This document shows positions 53,401 to 58,419 of a DNA stretch of 64,000 bases, one piece after another (the first letter of the stretch is position 1; each line of letters starts with the position of its first letter). Position numbers and translations under genes: made by a program. The stretch comes from Metellina segmentata. Taxonomy: Eukaryota > Arthropoda > Arachnida > Araneae > Tetragnathidae. The notes under the pieces are model-generated. The model saw only the letters and a list, made by a program, of their open reading frames with translations. It searched no databases and was not told the DNA's origin. Location: contig OX375872.1 of NCBI GenBank assembly GCA_947359465.1, forward strand, positions 6,701,741-6,765,740, read 5' to 3'.

Positions 53401-56400
53401 TACCGTCGCATTCTGACTTGCCATGACTAATGGCAAAGAAAGACCACGGTGCGTCTATTTTGAAATCTTCCTGATGATGGCAGAGATTTAGTAAGTTGAA
53501 CTTATTTTTGTACTGTGCTGCACAGCCATCACTAAAGTAGTGTATCTGTTTGATGTTAGAATTTTTTTCTTTTATATATTTCAAAATTTTTTCTCGAGTT
53601 TTGAATACCATATTCACATTATGCTTCAAATCGTCAGAAACAATACAATGGGATGAGATCATCTTATCTCCATCAGGACTTTTATACTGCACTACCACAG
53701 GATGTAAAGTACAAGATTCAGAAGTCCAGTGGTACCCTTGTACCTCATCTTGGATGATGAATGAAAAATGTTCACTGAAATCTAGTAGAATAACAACAGT
53801 CTAATGGAAGGTTTTCTTTTAATTTTTTAAGGAAGGAAGACTGTGACTTTGCTATGAAAGAATGAGGACTCATATGTTCTATTTTGCCTGTTAGATCATT
53901 AATGAACTCATCTAGTGTTGAAGTGGTTTTGATCAAGTGGACTAGATCTGTGGAAATTCATTGTGAAAATTCAATGGGGTCACTTCCATCAAAATCTTCA
54001 AATTGAGATTCCAAGTGGCTAACAAGTTTATCCCTTGTAGGACATTTATTACATCTTTGGATCCTCACAGAGTAGAAGCTTCATTATGTCCTTATACTTG
54101 TTTTCTATTAGTGCTGCATGCAGGAGTAAAATGGCATTCTGGTGAATGGTACACACATATACTGTGGGTTCCATTAGGACCTGCCAAAACACACCACTTT
54201 GGCCTCAAGGCACAGAACTTTAAGAAACCTACTTGAACACTAGGATATTCTTTCTTGAAGCCTGCATACAATTCTCGGAGGTTGCCCAGTGTTAGCCGCT
54301 TCTTATGATACTTTTTTCTGATGCTGACCACATCTTTCATTCCCGACATTATTCTAGACTGCTCGTGACTATGATAAAATTCTAGAACCTTGCTTACAGT
54401 TTCAGATGGAAACTTTTTTCCACCTCTGGGATCTGGTTCATGTAAAATTCCTCTTTCTTTAAAAAGCTTCTGTGCCTGGTGAACTGAATAATCAGATGCA
54501 CTAAATGTTTCTTGAATTTTTTTGTGGCCATGAAAGAGAAGCAGGAATGGTTAGCATTTGGATTTGCTTCTTTCTGGAGATGCATTGGATGTAATTTTCA
54601 TCACCTCTTCAAGTTTGTCCATGTCACTCGCTTTACCTTTAATCACAATCTCTGTTTCAGTCTCTTTAGTTGAGATTTCAACCTGTAGCACTTTTTGCAT
54701 TTTATCACAAACATTTTCCTGGAAATTTTCAATCTTCCTCATTCCATAACATGTCTTGCTGTGTTCAGGTAAACCATGTAATTTTAAAGGGGAACAACCT
54801 GCCTCAGTAAGAGACATGTTCAGCTTTTCTATGACTTATCTTCTCTCCAAACTGGTATTTTCTTCTGAACTTATCCCAATATCTTCTGGTTGAATGTAAC
54901 TATCTTCAACATCACACTCTTGATCTACATCACTGCTATAAATAATTTGTCTACATCTACTACACATTTTTTCACCTGGCTTTAATTTAATTCTTTTTTT
55001 CTAGCAAATCTTTAGACTGCTGTAATGTTACAGGGCATAGACTTTTTTTTGACTAGTCCTTTGTGCTTTTTCAAAGGATCCCTACAGTTTTTTTGGAGAA
55101 ATTCGAATTTCTTCAAATATATATTTTGGTGATGGAAACAAATTGTTTCCAAGTCTTCAGCTTTAGCTTCAGTTCTTAAATGCAACAGCTCTCTGTCCTC
55201 TTCACCTTAAACAATTAACATTCTCAATCCCTTTATTGTGACTGAAAGTTAACTTATGGCATTCACTAGCAGTTAACTCTCCCACAGTACATTTTGAATC
55301 TTCCATCTTATTCCAGTTAAGAAACACAAGATCTAGTACACAAAAAAATCAAAGATTGGATGAATTATAAGAGTACACCACACTGATTTGCTCAGACACC
55401 AAAAGTAGATTGACTGATAAGCCAAGTCTACTGTAACGATCTCCCGACAGGTATTATGAACACAGATGAGAACAGTTGTTCTTGTGTTTTGGATGCTACT
55501 GTTCTAGTAGACGAACATCGATGTATGACAGTGCCTGTGTTCTGTTACGATCAAGAATACGAAAAGTGGGGTGCTGTTCTGAAAAAGAAAATTAACAAGG
55601 CAGATTTGTTGTAGACTCTCGGAAGAAAGAGACGCGTTTTTGCACCGGACGGTGCCGAGTGTATATCTGAATTTTGTATTATATTGTAAAAATAAATGTG
55701 CATGTCCAATTTAGGTATGCAATATCCCTCTGTTCTTGGCAATTACTACACACATTGTCTATCAAATTAAAACATCGCTCGATCACTCTGACATCTATAT
55801 TCTATGAGATGCAACCAAAGACAGGGTTCGCACGCTCCTTAAGAACTCCTTAAAATGGATTTTCGTTTTTAAGCACTCTTAAAACTCCTTATTTTTAAGT
55901 GCTACTCCTTTAAATCAAAGTATAATTTTATTGTTTTGAGTAATTAGTAATGTAGTATTAAGTAGAACTAAGTTAAAGTGTTGAAACATTTTTATTTTTC
56001 GCACTTGAAAATGTGTGTATAAACTTTCTAAGAGTCCTTAAAAATTTCGATAGAACTCGTTAAATACTCCTTAATTTTTATATTCTATGACTCCTTAAAA
56101 ATTTTGAGACAACTCATTAAATACTCCTTAATTTTTGTATTCAAAATTCTGTATGAACCCTGAAAGAGTCGCTGCATGATGAGTTATGCAGTAGTCACAT
56201 GTATCTGATGGGCCTCCATGACTCATCTGCATTACATCACCCCACTTCAGCTATCCATGATACATCCACACACTGAATGATAACATAAACAACTTGCATA
56301 TGAAAGACTTCTCTGAATTGCCATCTGAGAAAACATGTAAAAATGTCTAATGTTTCTGAAATGAATAACTAATTTTTTAAATAATTTAAGCCAAATTTGA

Positions 56401-58419
56401 TGTATTCTCATATTTGTATATAATACTCACTTTCTAATTCTTTGGAATGTTCTAGCTATGTCTTATTACTTTACTTGCCAGCATTTAAAGTTTCTGGCTG
56501 AATTTTTTTTTATTCACAATAACCAATTTTCTTAATTTTAAATACCCCAAAACCAAAAACAAGTCTACACCTATAATAGGCAATATTATGTTACTTTTAT
56601 GATGAACAACTTTATTTCAATTAGTTTTTCTATTACAGCTATGGATAGTAGGAAAGTTGTACAAAATTGCTACCCAGTTGCCACTTTTTCCCCACAATGT
56701 GCAAAAAAACGTAAAATTTTCAGAACAAGGAATAAAAAACCCAAAATTTACATTCTATGTTGAGAAAAAGCATGTCTTTGCAATAATTTTCAACATAAAA
56801 AGCTTTGAATTCCATCATACCCTCATGCTGAAAATTCAGGTTTTCTAAACCTAGTTTTTCCACCAAAAAACTAGACTACAAGTACATTCGTAAATTTTTT
56901 TAGGCATTTATAAAAAAATTTGAGTGTTGTATTTTTTTTCTGGAATCTTTAGCATCTTACTGAGCTCTGCGTACAATTTCAAAGAAATCTGATCATTGGT
57001 TATGGGGGGGGGGGGATGGTATCTTCTGCAGAGAGCCTCGAGATGGACGCAGAACACAGATTTTCCAAAACTTCGAAGTGTTATAAAATTAAAACCGTTT
57101 GAGATAGAGAAGAAAAATTTAGGGAGTTTCATTCAACCATAAGAGAAGGGTGTACACCAAGTCTTATCGAAATCTGAGATGGTGGGTGACGAAATCTTGT
57201 TTTTTGCGTTGATTTGGTGTGGAATGACACTGTGATTAACATTTCAGTCACAACTCAAACTGGTTTTCTACACCCCAATATAGTAATAAGTAATTGTAAC
57301 ACTGATTTTTAAAAAATGAAAATTTTATGTATTATCGCCTATGTATTCCATGTATAAATCATCCAAATGTCCTTATATTTGGTTTCCAATTTTACTTCCA
57401 TTTGTCTTTTCATGTCAGAGAGGGTTTATTTTTATGCATAAGATTGTCTAACACTCATCTGCAAATTTTCAAGAATCTTTTTGAGATAGATCATTGCATT
57501 TAATTTTAAGTTAGAATTATATTTTGAAAAATACATTTAAACATATTTTCGTTTCCCTATTAGTGTTTTTCTGCAAATGTGATGGAGGGTTACAGGTACA
57601 ATGGTATTTTAAAGCAGTGAAGATACTTAAAAATTATCATGTACCTTCCTACTCTCTTTGGAGTACCAATTAAGCCTAGCTAGAAACTGGAAAATATTTC
57701 ATTGAGACTTGAAATGCTATCCAAATTTTGAATATGTTAATTGATTTCTATTTCTAGCTCTTCATTTGCCCAATGATTTTTTTTCTCTTGTGATTCATGC
57801 TTGTTACAATTCTTGTGTGTAAGGTTTTCTGTTAAACAGTTTGCTTAGTGCCCCTTTTACCCTCATAAATCAGTTTGACAACATCTGGTCATTAATTATA
57901 CATCCTTGTAGTAGTTTGCCAGAGAGGGATGATTCTAAGATTTTGCAGAGAATTTTAGAAAGCTGAGGTTTGTTCACATGCTGGTATCAGTTACTATCAA
58001 TTGGTCCCTATACTCTGAAAGATTTATGTGCACCAGCATTCTGCTGAATATGAATTATAGAAATATTAGCATTTAAAATAATGTAAATATTAATTATGTA
58101 TTTTATTTAAAAAATTGTGTTTGTAAAGCTTTGTATTTAAGCTAACATAATCCATTTTATCTTTCAGCTTTTCATTGCTCAATACCATATTTGGCTTGCT
58201 GCTGATACACATGGGGTATTAGTGTTAGTTCCTGGTTATCCTGTTCTTAATGCTTTAGTAATATCATTTATTTTTGTTTGTGTTGCTCATGAAATTCATG
58301 TTTTAACTGACATACTTGTAAAATATGCTGTTCCTGCCGATTGGAAGTATCTTGTTCGAAATGTTACAATTTTCTTTCTGCTTTTAGTACCCATTGGGAT
58401 ACATGATGGAATGTTTTGA
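13009..58419 (+). CDS. CASD1: CASD1 homologue, N-acetylneuraminate 9-O-acetyltransferase (gene span, 5' end missing)
   Basis: Sixteen exons join in one frame of about 712 residues; human CASD1 has 797. Known role: transfers acetyl from acetyl-CoA to sialic acid in the Golgi, giving 9-O-acetylated sialoglycans. Seen: an SGNH domain with GDSRIRQLF (exon 1, nucleophilic Ser) and DGLH (exon 3, Asp and His of the triad), then a hydrophobic domain of roughly a dozen membrane segments with conserved blocks [41 protein letters not shown] and [10 protein letters not shown], and a FVCVAHEI segment near the end. Phases agree at all 15 junctions. About 70 N-terminal residues were not found here. Two introns use GC donors. 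Introns are crowded with transposons but no exon is hit, so the gene looks functional. Confidence 0.96.
13784..14106 (+). CDS. CASD1: CASD1 exon 2 of the window (SGNH domain core)
   Basis: Acceptor GATTTATAG, donor GTAAGT; starts in phase 0 and ends with two bases of a codon. It encodes the lumenal core, including the [13 protein letters not shown] strand-loop (counterpart of human VIVAGAATWSIKI) and ENRKMITNE-like [15 protein letters not shown]. Several N-x-S/T sites (NQT, NAS, NLT) fit a lumenal glycosylated domain. Confidence 0.95.
14267..14479. mobile_element. piggyBac-type MITE
   Basis: Flanked by TTAA at 14263-14266 and 14480-14483. The ends CCCTCCAAGC and (minus strand) TCCTCCAAGC are 10-bp inverted repeats. 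At 213 bp it is too short to code; it would need a transposase in trans. Confidence 0.75.
15449..15554 (+). CDS. CASD1: CASD1 exon 3 of the window (catalytic D-x-x-H); GC donor
   Basis: Acceptor CTTATTTCAG. The first base completes a Leu codon. It encodes the end of the SGNH domain with [10 protein letters not shown], whose Asp and His match the catalytic Asp270/His273 of human CASD1. The only donor that keeps frame with the next exon is GCAAGT at 15555-15560; nearby GT sites give the wrong phase and an early stop. Confidence 0.92.
15640..15674. repeat. TA/CA microsatellite
   Basis: (TA)n followed by a short (CA)n, directly abutting the left end of a Tc1 element. Confidence 0.9.
15675..16874 (-). 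mobile_element. Tc1-type transposon (1.2 kb)
   Basis: The ends are CAGGGGGTTGGACAGAAATA (left) and CAGGGGTTGGACAAAAAATA (right, minus strand); the inverted repeats extend about 30 bases with few mismatches. The right flank is TATATA; the expected TA on the left has merged with the microsatellite. The minus-strand transposase is at 15899-16700. Confidence 0.88.
15899..16700 (-). pseudogene. Tc1 transposase, frameshifted
   Basis: Minus-strand order: an N-terminal helix-turn-helix part before 16500 ([16 protein letters not shown] text at 16620-16690), then [37 protein letters not shown] (first catalytic Asp), [20 protein letters not shown] (second Asp) and [15 protein letters not shown] (third acidic residue, Glu). 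This is the DD34E order of Tc1. Frame changes between 16147 and 16178 and upstream of 16462 show it is inactive. Confidence 0.85.
16875..16935. repeat. TA-rich microsatellite
   Basis: Imperfect (TATA/ATCTATAT)n between two Tc1-type sequences. Confidence 0.85.
16940..17350 (+). pseudogene. Second Tc1-type transposase fragment
   Basis: The plus strand reads [20 protein letters not shown] and then [18 protein letters not shown] and [14 protein letters not shown], holding the second Asp and third acidic position of a Tc1 DDE domain. The N-terminal half and right terminus are not recognised, and the segment ends in a TA microsatellite. It is diverged from the 15675-16874 element and lies on the opposite strand, so it is a separate insertion. 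Confidence 0.78.
17356..17412. repeat. (TA)n microsatellite
   Basis: More than 50 bases of nearly pure TA repeat. A shorter TA run lies at about 17566-17596. Confidence 0.95.
17600..18404. other. Intronic repeat-like sequence without recognised genes
   Basis: Begins with CCGTGTATAAGCC, and CTGTATATAAGC recurs at about 17670. Two similar blocks (about 17820-17950 and 18110-18320) both contain GCTAATGATTTTCCCCAGTGTCC-type text followed by GATTGAC, a partial tandem duplication. No coding frames are supported. Confidence 0.5.
18405..18530 (+). repeat. Partial copy of the 45.8-47.3 kb inverted-repeat family
   Basis: GGTGTAAAATTTTATG, CCGTTGAAATTTTTACTATC, TTAATGATC and CCAGTCAAAACTTT follow the same order as the arm at 45890-46000. 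This gives a third, truncated copy of that family. Confidence 0.55.
19060..19480 (+). pseudogene. hAT transposase C-terminal fragment
   Basis: The plus-strand text [20 protein letters not shown] followed by [19 protein letters not shown] is the hAT dimerisation domain with its S-x-E-R-x-F-S-A-A-G signature. Beyond it a frame change leads to [12 protein letters not shown] sequence. Only the tail of the protein is present, and no terminal repeats were identified. Confidence 0.78.
19900..20400 (+). pseudogene. Tc1/mariner-like transposase fragment
   Basis: The plus strand gives [20 protein letters not shown], then after a stop [20 protein letters not shown]. The Gln-Asp-Asn block of active enzymes reads Gln-His-Asn here, so the second catalytic Asp is lost, while the SPDL..IEHVWD block is kept. 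Frame shifts between 19970 and 20150 confirm decay. Confidence 0.75.
20596..20720 (+). CDS. CASD1: CASD1 exon 4 of the window
   Basis: Acceptor CTTTTATAG, donor GTAACT; starts phase 0, ends with two bases of a Ser codon. It encodes [12 protein letters not shown], a Cys-Cys pair (GTCCSSPEP, matching human GSCCQPRPP) and the first half of the first internal membrane segment ([12 protein letters not shown]). Confidence 0.94.
21365..21450 (+). CDS. CASD1: CASD1 exon 5 of the window; GC donor
   Basis: Acceptor TTTCTTTTAAG. The first base completes Ser. It encodes the rest of the membrane segment ([13 protein letters not shown]) and a short polar linker ([10 protein letters not shown]). The donor is GCAAGT at 21451-21456: with it the leftover G joins GT of the next exon to give Gly and the frame continues, whereas the GT at 21455-21456 would give an immediate stop. 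Confidence 0.9.
21564..23079. other. Intron sequence, no gene seen
   Basis: AT-rich. A block at 22200-22260 (CGGCTGGAACAGCAGTTGTACC, AGACTAC) is related to sequences at 2640-2700 and 3540-3630. From 22340 to 22790 the base composition is more even and could be an old LTR or MITE, but I could not find paired ends. Confidence 0.45.
23080..23860. repeat. Dispersed repeat, copy 2 (first copy at 3540-4575)
   Basis: Same order and orientation as 3840-4575: GAGGTTGCCATGGAAACCAT, CGCTACTAGAAGTGC, TTGGATAAT, GGGACAGGTGTAAAAAGTTC, TTCCAACCCTTA, GATCCTTTTACCCC and GATTTTGTTGCCACCCTG. Differences are scattered substitutions and small indels, as expected of two independent insertions of one element. Confidence 0.8.
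23862..24900 (-). pseudogene. Unrecognised Cys-rich secreted or membrane protein gene, frameshifted, antisense in CASD1 intron
   Basis: I do not recognise the family. On the minus strand a splice-acceptor-like CTTGCCTTTCAG (about 24890) precedes a hydrophobic start ([18 protein letters not shown], signal-peptide-like), then a Cys-containing region with SYSCDTV and CAILSCKDC. Near 24580 the best frame shifts and becomes strikingly Cys-rich ([26 protein letters not shown]), followed by a beta-rich 130-residue stretch ([25 protein letters not shown]). Near 24050 another shift leads to a membrane segment ([20 protein letters not shown]) and a short basic tail. The order signal, Cys-rich ectodomain, membrane anchor suggests a surface glycoprotein, either host or envelope-like from a retroelement. 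The frame changes suggest a pseudogene, unless small introns explain them. Confidence 0.45.
24961..27796. other. Intron sequence, no gene seen
   Basis: AT-rich. The segment 26060-26560 has more even composition and a CCTGAGG/CCTCAGG pair near its left end, but no paired ends, motif or frame supports a call. Confidence 0.5.
27797..27881 (+). CDS. CASD1: CASD1 exon 6 of the window
   Basis: Acceptor CCTTTCTAG, donor GTGAGA; two bases complete Gly at the start and two of an Arg codon remain at the end. It encodes [20 protein letters not shown] then CDR, the membrane segment equivalent to human FCKLGLIMAYFYMCDR. Confidence 0.95.
27928..28859. mobile_element. hAT-type MITE with two right ends
   Basis: The left end TAGGGATGCGACATCGA and right end (TAGGGATGCAACATCGCGCG on the minus strand) are inverted. 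The flanking octamers CTTCATAT and CTTCAAAA match at 6 of 8. An additional right-type end (ACATCTATGTCGCATCCCTA) ends at 28654, so the element is composite or has gained a second terminus. ACATCGATGTT-like palindromes recur inside both ends. No transposase is present. Confidence 0.7.
28860..30485. other. Intron sequence, no gene seen
   Basis: AT-rich with a less AT-biased block at 29600-29870 containing a GCGTT/AATGC-type pair. No motif or frame is supported. Confidence 0.5.
30486..30594 (+). CDS. CASD1: CASD1 exon 7 of the window
   Basis: Acceptor ATATTTTTAG, donor GTAAGT; one base completes Arg and the exon ends on a codon boundary. It encodes [20 protein letters not shown] then [10 protein letters not shown]; the MKENK block is identical to that in vertebrate CASD1. 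Confidence 0.96.
30595..32700. other. Intron sequence, no gene seen
   Basis: Mostly AT-rich. A perfect hairpin is at 31651-31688. A minus-strand open frame at 31964-32260 ends near CAGGGTGTCCTAAAAGTTCCC, which looks like a mariner-type terminus, but its protein text lacks a transposase motif I can defend. Confidence 0.45.
31651..31688. repeat. Perfect 15-bp hairpin
   Basis: ATTGCAATCTCCTCA at 31651-31665 and its exact reverse complement TGAGGAGATTGCAAT at 31674-31688 flank an 8-base loop. No neighbouring gene explains it. Confidence 0.9.
32700..33900 (+). pseudogene. Degenerate DNA-transposon gene with ADVERGFS-like block and coiled-coil tail
   Basis: Plus-strand pieces in order: [38 protein letters not shown] with [10 protein letters not shown], a decayed [16 protein letters not shown] (the A/S-D-V-E-R-G-F-S block of a transposase class related to hAT C-termini), then from 33136 a Lys/Glu-rich coiled coil and [21 protein letters not shown]. 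Stops break the first half; the coiled-coil half is in two frames. The same LLKE-ND-L-KA tail is found at 42950-43110. GTCACTTTTT repeats at 33810-33897 and GCCCTG near 33915 probably mark the right end. Confidence 0.6.
33810..33897. repeat. Short tandem repeat near transposon right end
   Basis: Three or four copies of a 20-30 base unit, GGTTCGATTAGTCACTTTTT, with variable spacing. Confidence 0.8.
34460..34549 (+). CDS. CASD1: CASD1 exon 8 of the window
   Basis: Acceptor ATGTTGCAG, donor GTAAGT; 90 bases, phase 0 at both ends. It encodes [20 protein letters not shown] then [10 protein letters not shown], matching human [24 protein letters not shown] block by block. It falls inside repeat-like sequence and is easy to miss by length alone. 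Confidence 0.96.
35049..35168 (+). CDS. CASD1: CASD1 exon 9 of the window
   Basis: Acceptor TTGTATAG, donor GTGAGT; 40 codons, phase 0. It encodes [20 protein letters not shown] then [20 protein letters not shown]. The YMHIRVLV and SGYGHF blocks carry conserved polar residues of the acyltransferase domain. Confidence 0.96.
35169..37275. other. Intron with possible piggyBac-type end; no gene seen
   Basis: TTAACCCTCCAAGTGG at about 35443 looks like a piggyBac left end with its TTAA. The best candidate right end, ACTTGGAGGGG near 36020, has no TTAA after it. Open frames in 35771-36043 and 36091-36382 overlap in several frames and show no known motif. Confidence 0.45.
37276..37432 (+). CDS. CASD1: CASD1 exon 10 of the window
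   Basis: Acceptor TTCTTTTTAG, donor GTTAAT (weak but the phase fits); phase 0 start, one base left over. It encodes [20 protein letters not shown] then [20 protein letters not shown]. The [12 protein letters not shown] loop is nearly identical to the vertebrate protein. Confidence 0.96.
37670..37749 (+). CDS. CASD1: CASD1 exon 11 of the window
   Basis: Acceptor ATATTTTAG, donor GTAAAA; two bases complete Ala, ends in phase 0. It encodes one membrane segment, [20 protein letters not shown], matching human HFGLLLKLGFLLLFICFLAY in position. Confidence 0.93.
37868..38065 (+). mobile_element. tRNA-derived SINE
   Basis: The 5' part has pol III promoter boxes: A box TAGCTCAGTGG (37874-37884) and B box GGTTCAGATC (37917-37926). 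They are spaced as in a tRNA, but the sequence cannot fold as a full tRNA. The rest is a tRNA-unrelated body (CATGGCCAAATATAGTCCC) ending in an ACACCAACAAGACAACC tail. A reversed piece of the same body is at about 63629-63690. Confidence 0.8.
38066..39668. other. Intron sequence, no gene seen
   Basis: Includes a GC-richer block at 38665-38770 (GATGGCGGCACC, CATGGCAGATAGTGGCC) and another at 39040-39260, perhaps MITE remnants; no paired ends were found. Confidence 0.45.
39673..41885 (+). mobile_element. Probable piggyBac-type element, decayed
   Basis: The right end reads TTAACCCTCTGGTTATGG on the minus strand (TTAA at 41886-41889). A left candidate TTAACCTCAGCTATG has its TTAA at 39669-39672. 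A plus-strand piggyBac transposase N-terminus lies between, at 40333-40630. The right end is convincing; the left boundary is tentative. Confidence 0.45.
40333..40630 (+). pseudogene. piggyBac transposase N-terminal fragment
   Basis: The plus strand reads [19 protein letters not shown], an acidic stretch, a stop at about 40483, then in the same frame [20 protein letters not shown] and [13 protein letters not shown]. An acidic N-terminus followed by SGP and LxxIxxETNxYA is the usual opening of the piggyBac transposase domain. The catalytic DDD region does not follow. Confidence 0.7.
42055..42300 (-). pseudogene. CSDE1 (Unr)-like cold-shock-domain fragment
   Basis: The minus strand reads [18 protein letters not shown], a one-base frameshift, then [20 protein letters not shown] and [19 protein letters not shown], followed by a stop. 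GFI, FFHxSE, GDxVEF and NKEV are the conserved spacing of a cold-shock domain and most resemble one of the central domains of CSDE1/Unr, a translational regulator. Only one domain is seen, frameshifted and without introns, so it is likely a decayed processed copy or a domain captured by a transposon. The text just upstream on the minus strand (42300-42460) also looks coding-like ([13 protein letters not shown]). Confidence 0.55.
42520..43590 (+). mobile_element. Decayed element of the LLKE-ND-L-KA family
   Basis: The left side has repeated GCAACTAAA, GCGACTTTTTTC and GCAACTATTTT; the right side (43500-43575) has GGCTACTATTTTTC and GCAACTAAAGCAACTATTTT. The interior plus strand encodes coiled-coil fragments ending [20 protein letters not shown], comparable with [20 protein letters not shown] at 33382. 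Both thus belong to one transposon family. Stops and frame changes show decay. Confidence 0.55.
43640..44810 (-). pseudogene. Gypsy-type LTR retrotransposon relic: gag and protease
   Basis: Going leftwards on the minus strand: gag text ([40 protein letters not shown]) at 44460-44690; a zinc knuckle [14 protein letters not shown] at about 44290 in which the second Cys is Gly; then [20 protein letters not shown] with a protease active site changed from DTG to DTE and [14 protein letters not shown] (about 44060-44190). A stop interrupts gag near 44570. Both altered motifs and the stop show it cannot be functional. No reverse transcriptase follows, and LTRs were not found. Confidence 0.7.
44804..45782 (+). 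pseudogene. LINE (Jockey/I-like) reverse transcriptase end plus RNase H
   Basis: The first frame (to 45178) ends a non-LTR reverse transcriptase: [33 protein letters not shown] and [20 protein letters not shown]. It overlaps the next frame (45165-45782), which continues after a frameshift into an RNase H domain with YTDGSRMDN (Asp), [10 protein letters not shown] (Glu) and [12 protein letters not shown] (Asp). The last catalytic Asp/His part is missing; the sequence stops at the edge of the inverted repeat at 45789. It is 5' truncated as LINEs usually are. Confidence 0.83.
45789..47330. repeat. Large head-to-head inverted repeat (two arms of 590-710 bp)
   Basis: The left arm (45789-46501) and right arm (46745-47330) are reverse complements with substitutions and indels, both starting at TGACGTCA at the outer ends. 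Matching words include CATAGATTCGTCAGGA, AAAAAATTCAGACTACCTGTG (left) with its reverse partner at 46840, and ACAAACAGACAAACACTT. The inner tips read TCTCTACTATTATAAAAGG, reminiscent of Helitron-type 5' ends. The 243-bp centre is unrelated. Confidence 0.75.
47340..47585. repeat. Diverged copy of the 10.0-11.7 kb repeat family
   Basis: AATAGGCTACGAATTCCCATT, GAAGCAAACC, GCAATCACCGGGGGTTAGTG and GAGCAGTGGTGTCACACC match the repeat interrupted by the nested hAT, giving the uninterrupted order there. Confidence 0.7.
47586..48783. other. Intron sequence, no gene seen
   Basis: AT-rich, with AAACTTAGTC words repeated at 47810-47890. No frame or motif supported. Confidence 0.5.
48784..48888 (+). CDS. 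CASD1: CASD1 exon 12 of the window
   Basis: Acceptor TTTTCTCTAG, donor GTGAGT; 35 codons, phase 0. It encodes [16 protein letters not shown] and then [12 protein letters not shown]; human has AFEKIFSLWPL and YEWWFRWRLDRY. Confidence 0.96.
49010..49150 (+). CDS. CASD1: CASD1 exon 13 of the window
   Basis: Acceptor TAATTTCAG, donor GTATGT; 47 codons, phase 0, after an intron of only 121 bp. It encodes the membrane segment [17 protein letters not shown] and the Ala-rich start of the next one ([15 protein letters not shown]). Confidence 0.95.
50099..50176 (+). CDS. CASD1: CASD1 exon 14 of the window
   Basis: Acceptor CTTTCTTTCAG, donor GTAAGT; 26 codons, phase 0. It encodes [20 protein letters not shown] then YISFVP; the NKxECNExHP block is conserved with human. 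Confidence 0.95.
51211..51303 (+). CDS. CASD1: CASD1 exon 15 of the window
   Basis: Acceptor CGTTTATTTAG, donor GTATGC; 31 codons, phase 0. It encodes [20 protein letters not shown] then [11 protein letters not shown]; human has LIRNIPGYAR and FFAWFGKISLE. Confidence 0.96.
51656..52446. repeat. Left terminal inverted repeat of the 5.6 kb element
   Basis: About 790 bp, reverse complement of 56452-57229 with a few percent to perhaps fifteen percent differences by eye. Includes CATCATAAAAATAACATAAT and CAACTGGGTAGCA, each found inverted on the right. Confidence 0.85.
52937..55310 (-). pseudogene. Transposase-like gene of a widespread but unnamed arthropod family, broken
   Basis: N- to C-terminal on the minus strand: [20 protein letters not shown] then [20 protein letters not shown] (about 55080-55200) with a His-His/Cys cluster; [14 protein letters not shown] (54950) with a Cxx[21 protein letters not shown] (54817); a basic [17 protein letters not shown] with [16 protein letters not shown] (54092-54349); [20 protein letters not shown] then [20 protein letters not shown] (53288-53698), the probable catalytic Asp and Asp/Gly blocks; and a tail region (52937-53221) with [17 protein letters not shown]. 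Pieces are in several frames. It resembles uncharacterised arthropod and cnidarian proteins I know only by pattern; calling it a transposase rests on its position between terminal repeats. Confidence 0.6.
55822..56162. mobile_element. hAT-like MITE nested in the 5.6 kb element
   Basis: The ends CAGGGTTCGCACGC and (minus strand) CAGGGTTCATACAG are inverted. AAAGA flanks both ends (55817-55821 and 56163-56167). The interior repeats ACTCCTTAAAAATTTT and TTAAATACTCCTTAATTTTT. Similar TCCTTAAAA text at 18930-18990 may be a fragment of a relative. Confidence 0.72.
56452..57229. repeat. Right terminal inverted repeat of the 5.6 kb element
   Basis: Inverted partner of 51656-52446. Contains a run of 12 G (57004-57015) where the left arm has a short C run, a likely slippage difference. 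Confidence 0.85.
57230..58167. other. Intron remainder, no gene seen
   Basis: AT-rich intron sequence between the transposon and the last CASD1 exon; nothing recognised. Confidence 0.6.
58168..58419 (+). CDS. CASD1: CASD1 last coding exon
   Basis: Acceptor TTATCTTTCAG; 83 codons plus TGA at 58417-58419, phase 0. It encodes [40 protein letters not shown] and a final membrane segment [27 protein letters not shown] and FVCVAHEI are near-identical to human CASD1. The C-terminus stops a few residues earlier than the human one. Confidence 0.97.
   Translation, partial: LFIAQYHIWLAADTHGVLVLVPGYPVLNALVISFIFVCVAHEIHVLTDILVKYAVPADWKYLVRNVTIFFLLLVPIGIHDGMF

Larger units (their letters stand above)
51656..57229 (-). 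mobile_element. 5.6 kb DNA transposon with ~780-bp terminal inverted repeats, uncertain superfamily
   Basis: The arms 51656-52446 and 56452-57229 are inverted copies from end to end, starting GGGTCATTCCACGTCA on the left and TGTCATTCCACACCAAATCA on the right (minus strand). A direct CTGTG flanks both sides (51651-51655 and 57230-57234), a possible 5-bp target duplication. Between the arms, minus-strand frames (52937-55310) encode one decayed transposase-like protein. A smaller hAT-like MITE (55822-56162) sits inside. The element occupies most of a CASD1 intron in antisense orientation. Confidence 0.82.
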
